DNA from: an uncultured Clostridia bacterium
Lineage (GTDB): Bacteria > Bacillota > Clostridia > TANB77 > CAG-508
Reading direction: 5' to 3'
DNA length: 50,446 bases
NCBI GenBank assembly: GCA_947626765.1
Contig: CANQTQ010000008.1
Span: forward strand, 1-50,446
The notes beneath the pieces are model-generated. The model worked only from the letters and a program-made list of their open reading frames with translations. It had not been told where the DNA came from and did not search any database. A program made the position numbers and the translations under genes. How positions within the stretch are numbered: position 1 is the stretch's first letter; each line of letters starts with the position of its first letter. Below are positions 27,426-36,118 of the stretch, piece by piece.

Positions 27426-27455
27426 TTGACATATTTTCACTAAAAATATTATAAT
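27426..27455 (+). promoter_or_regulatory. Promoter of the cell-wall cysteine peptidase gene
   Basis: TTGACA (27426-27431), 18-base spacer, TATAAT (27450-27455). A small stem TTGTATT/AATACAA follows in the leader (about 27468-27484) and TAGGAG precedes the ATG. Confidence 0.75.
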
Positions 27456-27520
27456 ATTATTGAAGAATTGTATTTAAAATACAAAAGAGCACGTGCAAAA
27501 TATGTTTATAGGAGAAAATC

Positions 27521-30500
27521 ATGAAGAAACTAAAGAAAATATTTATTTTATTTATTTCATTAATTTTTATTCTAATTTTATTAATGAATCAAAAAGTTTT
27601 TGCTAATATAGATTCAATTAACAAGATGGAATATTCAGAAGACTTTAAAAGATGGTTAGAACTATCTGATGAAGAAAAAGAAAATACTATTCAACCTAGA
27701 ATGTATGATTTACAGCCAACAACTTTTGCCTCAAAAAATCCATTATATAAAATAAGATTATTAGGAGCTAGTATTAATAAAACATATAGCCTAAAAAATG
27801 TAATACCATCAAACTTAATTATAAGAGATCAGATGAGTACAAATTCATGTTGGGCTTTTGCAGCATTATCTACATTAGAAACTAATCTTGCTTTAGCTAA
27901 TTACAAAAAAACAAATACAGACTTAAACTCAAAAGTATATGATTTTTCAGAAAGACATATGGAATATGCCACAAGTAAAACATTTAAAGATGGTGTACAA
28001 AATAAAATAGGCTATAACAGAGAAGTAGGAAGTGGTGGCAATTGGACTTTAGTACAATCATATTTAACTAATGGAAGTGGAGCAATAGATGAATCAGATA
28101 TGCCATTTGAAAATAATGAGACACAAATAGAAATAAGTAAAATACAAAACAAAGCAGTTACAAGCCAAGTATATGATACTGTAGAATTTGCAGACTATAA
28201 TAAAAATGCTTCACAAAAATCTGAAATAATGCAACAAATTAAACAACACATACAAAATTACGGCTCTGTATTTGCTTCAATACATGGAAATTCTTCTTCA
28301 ACAACAGAATTTTCATGTTATAACAATGACACAGGTGCTAAATATTGTAATAATGATATTTCCCATACATTAGACCATGCTGTTTCTATAATAGGTTGGG
28401 ATGATGATTATAGTATAAATAAATTTGCAAAAGATGCTAAACCAACAACCAATGGAGCTTGGATTGTAAGAAATTCTTGGGGAGAAAGACAAGAATATGA
28501 TTTATTAGAACTAAAGACAGAAGCTCTTAAACAGTTCCAAGAAAAAGGAACAGCAGGAAACTATACTAGACCAGAGCAAATACCAGATGAAGTCATAAAA
28601 AGAGCAGGATTTACTATAGAAGGAGATAAGGCATATATTAAAATTGGAGATAATGGTATTATGTATGTGTCTTATGAAGATTGCAATATATCTAAAACTC
28701 TTTATGGAATAGTTAAAGCAACAGATACTTTAAATTATGAAAATATATATCAGTATGACGAGTATTATCCAATATCTGTTATAGCTTTAAATAATAATAA
28801 TAAAGCCACAATTTGTAATATATTTGATAAGAAAACTGAAGAAACGGAATATTTAACTCAAGTTTCAATATATGCTCCAGAAACATATATTTGTAAAGTA
28901 TATGTAAATCCTAATGGAGAAGGAAAAAATAAAGAAGACTTACAATTGGTAAATTTAAAAGCAGGTACATCAGAAACTTTTAATTCAGGTTATCATACTT
29001 TAGAATTTGCAGAGCCAATCGAAATAAAAGCAAATAAATTCGCTGTAGCAATTGAAATACAAGGTACACAAGTTAATTCATTAGCAATAAGTTTAGAAAC
29101 TAAATTTGATGAAATTCCAATGTATAATTGTGTGGAAACAGTAACTCAAAAATGTTTTATATCATCAGAAAATGCCTCACAAAACTATAATTGGGAAGAT
29201 GTAGGTAATTTATATAATTTATCAAGTGGAAGACTTCCAAATGGAGATACTACAATAAAAGCATTTACTACATCAAATCTTAATGATGAATCATTAAAAA
29301 GCATTGAAATAGTAACGCCACCTAATAAAACAAAATATTTTGAAGGAGAAGACTTTGATAAAACAGGAATGGTAGTAAAGGCTAACTATAATAGCAATAC
29401 TAAACCATCTGAAGTACTGGATAATTCAAGCTATAGTATTACAAATGGAACAAATTTAGTCGAGGGACAAGAAAGTGTAACAATAACTTATCAAGGCAAA
29501 ACTGCTACTCAACCTATAACAGTAGAAAAAAATACTGTAACAAATTTAAGCATAGAAACACCTCCTACAAAGCTACAATATTTTGAAGGAGAAAATTTTG
29601 ATACAGTAGGAATGGTAATAAAAGCAACTTACAAAAATGGAACTACAAAAATAATAACAGATTATACCATTAGTGATGGAAATAATTTAGAAGCAAATCA
29701 AACAGAGGTAACTATTTCTTATGAAGGATTAGTGGTAAAACAAAATATAACAGTAATAGCCAATCCATTATTAGAAATAAATATAACTAAAGCATCAAAT
29801 AAAGTAAATTATGTTGTTGGACAGGATTTTGATAATACTGGTATGATTGTTACAGGAACATATCAAAATGGAGTGTCACAAGAAATACTAAACTATATAG
29901 TAGAAAATGGAACTAACTTAACTAAAGAACAAACTTCAGTAACAATAAAATATAAAGATAAAACTGCCGTTCAGCCAATAACTGTAGTAGAAAAATCAAT
30001 TACAGAAATTTCAGTAGATAAAAATCCAACAAAACTAGCATATATTAAAGATAAAGAAAATCTAGATCTAAATGGTGGAACTCTAAAAATTATATATAAC
30101 GATGGAACAACAGAAAGCATAGATATGACATCTAGCGAGGTATCTGTATCAGGATTTAGTAATGAAAGTATAGGTACAATTACAATAACAGTTACATATC
30201 AAAATAAAACAGCACAATTTGAAGTACAAATAATTGAAGAAGAAAAAGCAGAAAATTCAAACTTAAATAATATTACAAGTAATGTAAAGAAAATTAAAGC
30301 ATATTATTTTACAAATAATTCACAAAAAGATTATATATCAATTAATGTAGAAATTAATAACATTTCAAGAAATACCAATAATGATTCGCTTGAATATTAT
30401 TACTACCTATCTTCAAATGCAGATGAACAAAACATAAATAACTGGGTTAAAATTACTGAAAATCAAAATGATAATAGCAAATTACAATTTACTATAAATT

Positions 30501-30826
30501 CAAAAGACATTTCAAATTATAATGAAATATCAGATGAGGGCACTTTATACTTATACATTAAAGAGGTTGCTATTAAAGGTGGAAACCAAAGTGTAATAGT
30601 TTCTAAGCCAATGAAACTAGAAACAGACCTAGAAGTAGAAACATATGTAGATAATGTTAGAAAAGATAATTTAGATAATAATGAACCTAGTAAAGATGGA
30701 ACTACTGCTCCTGGAACAATACCAAACACAGGAACCAGCATAATAATTATTATTTCTTTAGTATTAATGATTGTGCTATGCATAGCTATATATGTAAAAT
30801 ACAATAAATTTAAAGATATAAAATAA
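27521..30826 (+). CDS. Sortase-anchored papain-like (C1A) cysteine peptidase with Ig-like repeats
   Basis: This 1101-residue surface protein has a signal peptide (residues 1-28), then a C1A papain-like domain at about 90-390. The catalytic Cys110 is in NSCWAFA, His286 in LDHAVS and Asn318 in RNSWGE. A lectin-like module follows (about 420-580, VTQVSIYAPETY-type). Then come three or four bacterial Ig-like repeats (about 590-900), recognisable by FEGEDFDKTGM and VTITYQGKTATQPITV and their variants. The C-terminus has IPNTG (an LPXTG variant), a membrane span and a basic tail, so sortase should attach it to the wall. It probably degrades external proteins or processes surface proteins. The gene is divergent from agrAC, sharing a 333-base promoter region, so quorum control is plausible but not shown. 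Confidence 0.9.
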   Translation: MKKLKKIFILFISLIFILILLMNQKVFANIDSINKMEYSEDFKRWLELSDEEKENTIQPRMYDLQPTTFASKNPLYKIRLLGASINKTYSLKNVIPSNLIIRDQMSTNSCWAFAALSTLETNLALANYKKTNTDLNSKVYDFSERHMEYATSKTFKDGVQNKIGYNREVGSGGNWTLVQSYLTNGSGAIDESDMPFENNETQIEISKIQNKAVTSQVYDTVEFADYNKNASQKSEIMQQIKQHIQNYGSVFASIHGNSSSTTEFSCYNNDTGAKYCNNDISHTLDHAVSIIGWDDDYSINKFAKDAKPTTNGAWIVRNSWGERQEYDLLELKTEALKQFQEKGTAGNYTRPEQIPDEVIKRAGFTIEGDKAYIKIGDNGIMYVSYEDCNISKTLYGIVKATDTLNYENIYQYDEYYPISVIALNNNNKATICNIFDKKTEETEYLTQVSIYAPETYICKVYVNPNGEGKNKEDLQLVNLKAGTSETFNSGYHTLEFAEPIEIKANKFAVAIEIQGTQVNSLAISLETKFDEIPMYNCVETVTQKCFISSENASQNYNWEDVGNLYNLSSGRLPNGDTTIKAFTTSNLNDESLKSIEIVTPPNKTKYFEGEDFDKTGMVVKANYNSNTKPSEVLDNSSYSITNGTNLVEGQESVTITYQGKTATQPITVEKNTVTNLSIETPPTKLQYFEGENFDTVGMVIKATYKNGTTKIITDYTISDGNNLEANQTEVTISYEGLVVKQNITVIANPLLEINITKASNKVNYVVGQDFDNTGMIVTGTYQNGVSQEILNYIVENGTNLTKEQTSVTIKYKDKTAVQPITVVEKSITEISVDKNPTKLAYIKDKENLDLNGGTLKIIYNDGTTESIDMTSSEVSVSGFSNESIGTITITVTYQNKTAQFEVQIIEEEKAENSNLNNITSNVKKIKAYYFTNNSQKDYISINVEINNISRNTNNDSLEYYYYLSSNADEQNINNWVKITENQNDNSKLQFTINSKDISNYNEISDEGTLYLYIKEVAIKGGNQSVIVSKPMKLETDLEVETYVDNVRKDNLDNNEPSKDGTTAPGTIPNTGTSIIIIISLVLMIVLCIAIYVKYNKFKDIK

Positions 30827-30843
30827 GATTATAATTATATTAA

Positions 30844-30897
30844 AAACTATGTTTAAAATGTTAAATAAAAAATTAACATTTCAAACATAGTTTATTT
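30844..30897 (+). terminator. Intrinsic terminator after the cysteine peptidase gene
   Basis: AAACTATGTTT and AATGTTAA pair with TTAACATT and AAACATAGTTT across 30844-30893, followed by ATTTTTATT. Long and strong. Confidence 0.88.
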
Positions 30898-30963
30898 TTA
30901 TTAGTAATAATATTTTTTAATGTTTCATAAAATTTAAAAAAACAAACTAGGAGATAAAATATT

Positions 30964-31419
30964 ATGAAAAATCAAAATAAAATAGCAAGTGCAATATGTA
31001 TAACTACACTTTTAATAATTTTTACATTTTCAATTATACAAATTAACAAAAGTCAAAACTCTATTGAGGTAAGCTCTAACTCTGCATTAAGCAATCAAAA
31101 AATAGGATGGGGTATAAAAAGAGAAAAAGATCATAAACAACCAGATTTAGGTGCTAAAAATAAACAAATTATAGATAAATATAATGGAATTGCTATGGGA
31201 AATGAAGAAAAAAAATATGTTTATTTAACTTTTGACGAAGGGTATGAAGCAGGATATACACCAAAAATATTAGAGATTCTTAATCAAAATGATGTAAAAG
31301 CGTGTTTTTTTATTACAGCACATTTTTTAAATACACAAGAAGAACTAGTTAAGCAAATGATTGATGATGGCCATATTGTAGGAAATCATATTCCCTTGAC
31401 ACTGATGACACTAATTTGA
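30964..31419 (+). pseudogene. pdaA: pdaA, N-terminal part (interrupted by a mobile element)
   Basis: PdaA removes the N-acetyl group of muramic acid so that muramic-delta-lactam can form in the spore cortex, which is needed for germination. This part encodes an N-terminal membrane anchor (about residues 8-26), the PdaA hallmark GWGIKREKDHKQP, and the first polysaccharide-deacetylase motif YLTFDEGYE. It is genuine up to His142 (GHIVGNH, codon at 31387). After that, the frame runs into the inserted element and stops at 31419. His142 is the first His of the metal-binding H-x-x-x-H; the second (His146) lies at 34182, beyond the insertion. Excision at the shared CATA would restore a 271-residue protein, close to B. 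subtilis PdaA. Confidence 0.92.
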
Positions 31420-31607
31420 GAATATAATAAAAGCTAGATAAATAGCCATTTTGCAAGTTGAAAATAAATTAAATTTTGCTATACAATAATACATTTATAA
31501 AATACCATTATATAGTTATTGATTTTTTCGGTACTTTAATTTAAAAGTATAGTAATTTTTAATAAATTATGGTATACTAAAAACATAAGTTAAGGAGAGT
31601 GGTAAAA

Positions 31608-31883
31608 ATGATGCATACATTATGCAAATATGAAGATGAAACAGAATTGGTTATTTCAGATATTATTACTAGAGATAATGGTGACGAGGTAATAAGAGTT
31701 GTTTTTGAAAGACCAACAGAACACGGATTTGATACATTGATATTTGAATTACCAAGCTATAAAATCGTAGAGCAAGATGGAAAATATACAGAAGAAGAAA
31801 TAGAGTTATTTAAAAAGGTGGTAGAACAAGGAGCAGCACATTTTTTTGAAATTGCAAGAGAAGGAGGACTTGAAAGTGCCTAA
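31608..31883 (+). CDS. Small acidic protein paired with DUF4160 gene
   Basis: This 91-residue acidic protein of unknown function starts MMHTLCKYEDETELV. AAGGAGAG lies about ten bases before the ATG at 31608. It is predicted to be beta-rich at first (LVISDIITRDNGDEVIRVVFERP) with a C-terminal helix (EEEIELFKKVVEQGAAHFFEIAR). Its stop overlaps the start of the DUF4160 gene by 8 bases, so the two form a coupled pair. Such two-gene arrangements are common for DUF4160, and a toxin-antitoxin-like role has been suggested for similar pairs, but nothing here proves it. It is cargo of the element inserted in pdaA. Confidence 0.75.
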   Translation: MMHTLCKYEDETELVISDIITRDNGDEVIRVVFERPTEHGFDTLIFELPSYKIVEQDGKYTEEEIELFKKVVEQGAAHFFEIAREGGLESA

Positions 31884-32155
31884 TATATTTGAAACGATGC
31901 GGATATAGTGTATACTTTTGGTCTAATGAAAATAATGAACCAATTCATATACATATATCAAAAGGAAGACCAACTGGAGATTCTACAAAAGTATGGCTTA
32001 CAAAAGCTGGCGGAAGTATAATTGCTAATAATAAAAGTAATATACCTATAAATGATTTAAAGAAAATACAAAAGCTAATAAATGATAATTATTTTTTTAT
32101 TTTAGAAAAATGGAAAAATTATTTTGAAGGGCAAGAAATTAAGTTTTATTGCTAA
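31876..32155 (+). pseudogene. DUF4160 protein gene, frame broken at codon 9
   Basis: The GTG at 31876 has a perfect AAGGAGG eight bases upstream and opens MPNIFETM, the usual DUF4160 start. The frame then meets CGG (31900-31902) and TAG three codons on. Read from 31901 in the +1 frame, it continues GYSVYFWSNENNEPIHIHIS to KFYC at 32155, the full DUF4160 body. Counting one residue for the tetramer CGGA gives exactly the family length between MP and GY-x-x-x-F-W-S-N-E, so only one base is in excess. It is either a decayed gene, an assembly error, or a +1 frameshift product. The family function is unknown. Confidence 0.8.
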
Positions 32156-32165
32156 TTTAAAGTAT

Positions 32166-32194
32166 GTGACATACAAATTTCTGTATGGTAAAAT
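32166..32194 (+). promoter_or_regulatory. Promoter upstream of the recombinase leader
   Basis: GTGACA (32166-32171), 17 bases, TAAAAT (32189-32194). The transcript should start near 32201, only about 7 bases before the structured leader begins. Confidence 0.6.
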
Positions 32195-32207
32195 ATTTAT
32201 AGTAAGA

Positions 32208-32260
32208 CCTAGGTAAGGTAGCTAAAGGCTAAGCGTATGTTAAGTACGTTGCCACCTAGG
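32208..32260 (+). promoter_or_regulatory. Candidate structured leader (riboswitch-like) of the recombinase
   Basis: CCUAGGU (32208-32214) pairs with ACCUAGG (32254-32260). Inside it, GGUAGC (32217-32222) pairs with GUUGCC (32248-32253), continued by GUA/UAC around a seven-base loop. A purine-rich internal strand, UAAAGGCUAAGC, is left unpaired. It begins at the predicted transcript start and is followed 40 bases later by an intrinsic terminator in front of the recombinase genes. The layout promoter-fold-terminator-gene is that of an attenuator or riboswitch. I cannot assign it to a known class. Confidence 0.5.
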
Positions 32261-32301
32261 CATTTATATATATAAGATTAAATAATCATTTTGTAAAATA
32301 G

Positions 32302-32333
32302 CTAAAGAATATAATTCTTTAGTTATTTTTTTT
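32302..32333 (+). terminator. Intrinsic terminator before the recombinase genes
   Basis: CTAAAGAAT (32302-32310), loop ATA, ATTCTTTAG (32314-32322), then a T-rich run to 32333. Since no complete gene ends close before it, it probably acts as an attenuator of the downstream genes. Confidence 0.78.
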
Positions 32334-32375
32334 AGACTTGCTTCATAATATTAAATAAAAAATGGAGGCAAGCTT

Positions 32376-32498
32376 ATGTATAATCAAAATAACGAAATGA
32401 AAATTACTTATGGAAAAGATAGTTTAAAAGAAATTTGTAATGATATATTAAAAGGGGAATTTATTAAATTATTAAACAAAGAAGAGAGAAAGGTATAA
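32376..32498 (+). CDS. Small protein upstream of the recombinase (40 aa)
   Basis: The 40-residue product begins MYNQNNEMKITYGKDSLKEI and ends NKEERKV. TGGAGG lies eight bases before the ATG. Its stop is three bases before the recombinase start, and the recombinase binding site (GAGAGAAAGG) overlaps its last codons, so the two are coupled. Small genes in this position are common in recombinase elements of Clostridia and might act as excision factors. That is a guess; no domain is recognisable. Confidence 0.72.
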   Translation: MYNQNNEMKITYGKDSLKEICNDILKGEFIKLLNKEERKV

Positions 32499-32501
32499 AA
32501 A

Positions 32502-34098
32502 ATGATAAAACAATATAAAGTTGCTAAATATATGAGACTATCCAGAGATGATGGGGATGACAGAGAAAGTGAAAGTATCGAAAATCAAAGAGATATAATT
32601 GATAATTATATTAATGAAAAAGATGATTTAAAAGAAATCAAAGAATATGTAGACGATGGTTTTACAGGAACAAATTTTAATAGACCTGGTTTTCAAGAAA
32701 TGTTAAAAGATATAGATGAAGGAAAAATAGATTGTATAATAACAAAAGATTTATCAAGATTTGGACGAGACCATATAGATACAGGATATTATTTAGAAAG
32801 ATATTTTCCATCAAATTCTATAAGATATATTGCAATTGGAGATAATGTGGATACCTTAAGACCAGATGGACTTCAATTTTTAACATTTAAACTAAGTTTT
32901 AATGATTATTATGCACAAGACATCTCAAATAAAATAAAAAGTGTTAAGCAAAGAAAAATTGAAAAGGGCGAGTTTCAAGGAGGAATAGCACCATATGGTT
33001 ATAAAAAAGATAAAAAGATAAAAAATCATTTAATAATAGACGAGTATGCTTCAGAAATTATAAAAGACATATTTGATATGTATGTAAATAAAGGAATGTC
33101 ACCACAAAAAATAGCAGATGAATTAAATAAAAGAGAAATATTAGCACCAGCTATATATTTAAAAATACCAACTTTTATGAAAAGAGAAAGTAGTAATTCA
33201 AGTGGAAAATATTTGTGGCATAGAACTCAAATAGGAAAAATATTAAAAAATGAAGTATATATTGGAAATGTAGTAGGTAGAAAATTCCAAAAAGTAAGTC
33301 ATAAAATTACTAAAGTTAGAACAACAAGTCCAGAAGAATATATTATAGTAGAAAATATGCATGAACCAATTATAGATATAAATACGTGGAATAAAGCACA
33401 AAAAAAGATAAAAGATAAACATATAACAAGAACAAGAAAATTTAATCATCCACTTAAAGGATTAGTATTTTGTAAAGAATGTGGACGGAATAGCAACATT
33501 AAGAACGAGAATAGAACAAAGAAAGTCTGGTAAAGAATGGAAAATTGATTATTTTATATGTTCTAATAAAAATAGTAATAGAGGAAATTGTAATAATAAG
33601 CAGATACGAACAGATTTTATTGAGGAACAAATCAAAAAAGAATTAAAAAAGGAAATAGAAAAAATTACATATTCAAAAGAAGAATTAGAAAATATATTTA
33701 AATGTTCAAAAATAAAAGTAAAAGAAGAATTAAATGGATTAGAAAAAGAATTAAAAATAAACAATTTAGAATTAGAAAAAGTTAATAACATTCTAGAAGA
33801 AATATATCAAGATAAAGTAAATAAAATAATTAGACAAGAAGATTTTGAAAAATTTTATTCTAAAAAGATCGAGGAAAAAACAAAAATTTCAAACGAAATA
33901 AAGGTTCTTGAATATGAAATAAAAAAACAGAAAGAAGAGCTTGAGAAAGTAGATATGAATAAAATTTTAAAACAGACAAAAGAAATATTAAGTTTAAAAA
34001 ATGTAACAAAAGAAATGTATGAAAAACTAATAGAGAAAATAGAATTTGATAGTGATAAAAATATATTTATAAAATTTAAATTTGAAAAATACATATAG
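32502..34098 (+). pseudogene. Large serine recombinase, frame broken in the zinc ribbon
   Basis: This is a site-specific recombinase expected to excise or insert the element. Residues 1-150 are the resolvase catalytic domain (YMRLSRDD with nucleophile Ser14, DDGFTGTNFNRPGFQ, TKDLSRFGRD). About 160-270 form the recombinase domain (GGIAPYGYKKD). A zinc ribbon begins FCKECG at 326. At CGG (33486-33488) the frame is lost and would stop at 33533. From 33487 in the +1 frame it continues GIATLRTRIEQRK, the second half of the ribbon (CSNKNSNRGNC) and a long coiled coil to 34098. One extra base explains it, giving about 531 residues in total. If the break is real, the truncated form lacks the coiled coil that controls direction of recombination. 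Confidence 0.85.
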
Positions 34099-34169
34099 CA
34101 AAAGCTAAAACTTTAAATTCAGTATTAGCTTAAAATTTAACTAATACTGGACTTAAGGAATATGAAATA

Positions 34170-34562
34170 CATACAGTTAATCATAAGTCTATGCCAGAAA
34201 TATCTAATGAAGAAATAAAAAAAGAAGTAATGAATTTACATACAGCAATATATGAAAAATTTAAATATGAAATGAAATATATTCGTCCACCAAAAGGAGA
34301 ATATAGTGAAAGAACTATACAATATACAAATACATTAGGCTATAAAACAGTAATGTGGTCTCTTGCTTATGATGATTGGGATGAAAATAAACAAGGAAGA
34401 GAAGAATATGGAAAAAGTAAAATATTAGATAATATTCATAATGGAGCAGTAATTTTACTACACGGAAACTCAAAAGACAACAGTAATATATTAGATAGCT
34501 GTATTAAAGAAATAAAAAATATGGGCTATGAATTTAAAACATTAGATGAGTTCGAAAGATAA
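34170..34562 (+). pseudogene. pdaA: pdaA, C-terminal part (after the mobile element)
   Basis: From CAT at 34170 the pdaA frame resumes as H-TVNHKSMPEISNEEI. It supplies the second metal-binding His, the PdaA motif YIRPPKGEYSERT, the WSLAYDDW motif and the C-terminal catalytic LLHGNSKDN. The ending DEFER matches the normal family end. No good translation start precedes it, so it is not expected to be made alone. The ATG at 34191 is only an internal Met. Joined to the N-terminal part it gives a complete PdaA. Confidence 0.92.
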
Positions 34563-34594
34563 TGAGTTTTTAATAGCAAAAAAGGAGAATATAA

Positions 34595-34882
34595 ATGGAG
34601 AAAAATAAAAAAAGTAAAATTAGTGCTAAAGTAGATAAATTATTAGACATTCCACAAGAAGTATCTACTAATATTCCTAAGATTACAATACTTGGATTTG
34701 AAAAAATGCTTATAGAAAATTATAAAACTATTTTGGAATATCAAGAATTTTATATTCGCATTAGCACTCATATTGGAATTTTAAATATAAATGGATATGA
34801 ACTTAACTTAAATGAAATGACAACAGATGACTTGCTAATTACAGGAAAAATTGATGGAATTGATTTTGAAACAATTACATAA
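34595..34882 (+). CDS. yqfC: Sporulation protein YqfC (YabP/YqfC family)
   Basis: This 95-residue protein of the YabP/YqfC family is linked to spore formation in Firmicutes. The core pattern is P-x-I-x-x-x-G, then LEYQEFYIRISTHIGILNINGYELNL, and TGKIDGIDFE at the end. AAAAGGAG precedes the ATG. It is directly followed by yqfD (38 bases), the order found in Bacillus and Clostridia, where both are expressed under the mother-cell factor SigE and needed for normal spores. Its molecular role is not known. Confidence 0.92.
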   Translation: MEKNKKSKISAKVDKLLDIPQEVSTNIPKITILGFEKMLIENYKTILEYQEFYIRISTHIGILNINGYELNLNEMTTDDLLITGKIDGIDFETIT

Positions 34883-34920
34883 ATTTATTATTTAAGTTGA
34901 CTAAAAAAGGAGGGTTAAAT

Positions 34921-36105
34921 TTGTACTTTAAAATATTACTAAATATCATTTTAGGCTATGTTACAATTGAAGTAGAAGGATATTTTATAGAACGATTTAT
35001 AAATCTTTGTAATAGTCAAAAAATATTTTTATGGAATTTAAAAAGAACACATTCTACTAGAATAATAATTAATATTGGACTAAAGGATTTTAAAAAATTA
35101 AAGCCAATTGCAAGAAAAACAAAATGTAGAGTTAAAATGCAAAAAAAGAAGGGAATGCCATTCTTATTACATAAATATCAAAAGAGAAAAATATTTTTTG
35201 TTTTCTTTTTACTAATTGTATTAACAATTATTATACTATCAAATTTTATCTGGAATATTGAAATTACAGGAAATGAAAATATAAGTAGTGAGGAAATACA
35301 AACATTACTAGATAAAAATGGTTTTAAAATAGGAAAATGTAAATTAGGCCTTACAACAAAAGATTTAATAGGGCAAATTAGACTAGAAAGAAGCGACATT
35401 GCATGGATAGGAATTGAAATAAAAGGAACTAATGCTACAGTAAAAATTGTAGAGGCAGATTTAAAACCAGATATAATTGCAGAAGATGAATATTGTAATC
35501 TAATTGCAACAAAAGATGGTATGATTACAAAAGTAATTGCTCAAAACGGTACACCCCTAGTAAAAGAAGGAGACATAGTTACTAAGGGTACAGTATTAGT
35601 AGGTGGATGGTTAGAGGGAAAATATACAGGAACTCGTTATGTGCATGCAAATGGCGATGTTCAGGCAAAAGTTTGGTATTCTCAAAAAGAAAAAATACCT
35701 CTAAAACAGCTAGAAAAGGCTAAAACTGGAAAGGAGGAAAATAAATATTCCGTAAAGATAAATAATTTTAAAATAAATTTAACGAAAGGGGTTTCAAAAT
35801 TTAAAAAGTATGATACAATAGAGACAAGTAAAAAACTAAAACTTTTTTCTAATTTCTATTTGCCAATTGAAATATACACTAAAACGTTCCAGGAGTATGA
35901 AGAAAAAGAAGTAATATTTACTCCAGAAGAAGCAAAAATTATTGGAGAAAATTTAGCAACAAAAAAAATAGAAGAATTAATAGAAAATAAAGAATCAATT
36001 GTAGATAAAAAGGTTTATGTAGAAACTACGGCACAATATGTAGAGGTTGAAGTTATTTACGAGGTAATTGAAAGCATTGCGACAAAAGAAAAAATTGTAT
36101 TTTGA
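34921..36105 (+). CDS. yqfD: Sporulation protein YqfD
   Basis: This 394-residue sporulation membrane protein is a partner of YqfC. I place the start at TTG 34921 because AAAAGGAGGG lies just upstream; the in-frame TTG at 34897 overlaps that site. The N-terminal domain is typical (GYVTIEVEGYFIERFINLC, ending KKGMPFLLHKYQKRK). One membrane span follows (about residues 93-113), then the extracytoplasmic part with a POTRA-like pattern (WNIEITGNENIS). The C-terminal region contains GDIVTKGTVLVGGW. An SD (TGAAAGGA) for the next gene overlaps the stop region, showing a continuous operon. Confidence 0.9.
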   Translation: MYFKILLNIILGYVTIEVEGYFIERFINLCNSQKIFLWNLKRTHSTRIIINIGLKDFKKLKPIARKTKCRVKMQKKKGMPFLLHKYQKRKIFFVFFLLIVLTIIILSNFIWNIEITGNENISSEEIQTLLDKNGFKIGKCKLGLTTKDLIGQIRLERSDIAWIGIEIKGTNATVKIVEADLKPDIIAEDEYCNLIATKDGMITKVIAQNGTPLVKEGDIVTKGTVLVGGWLEGKYTGTRYVHANGDVQAKVWYSQKEKIPLKQLEKAKTGKEENKYSVKINNFKINLTKGVSKFKKYDTIETSKKLKLFSNFYLPIEIYTKTFQEYEEKEVIFTPEEAKIIGENLATKKIEELIENKESIVDKKVYVETTAQYVEVEVIYEVIESIATKEKIVF

Positions 36106-36118
36106 AAGGAAGAAAGCT

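Larger units (their letters stand above)
31391..34169 (+). mobile_element. Serine-recombinase element inserted in pdaA (skin-like)
   Basis: About 2.78 kb separates the two halves of pdaA. Both junctions carry CATA (31387-31390 and 34170-34173), consistent with a short crossover core of a large serine recombinase. The cargo is a small acidic protein, a DUF4160 protein, a promoter with structured leader and terminator, a 40-residue protein and the recombinase, all on the pdaA strand. Joining the element's ends rebuilds a site with inverted arms AAGGAATATG and CATATTCCCTT, like an attP. A hairpin CAGTATTAG/CTAATACTG (34121-34149) lies near the right end. Size, position in a sporulation gene, exact frame restoration and recombinase type match known sporulation intervening elements. 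Confidence 0.85.

Noticed and set aside
32208..32260. ZTP (pfl) riboswitch
   Set aside because: Only the 3' strand resembles the ZTP motif; the conserved 5' half is missing and the helices are nested differently.
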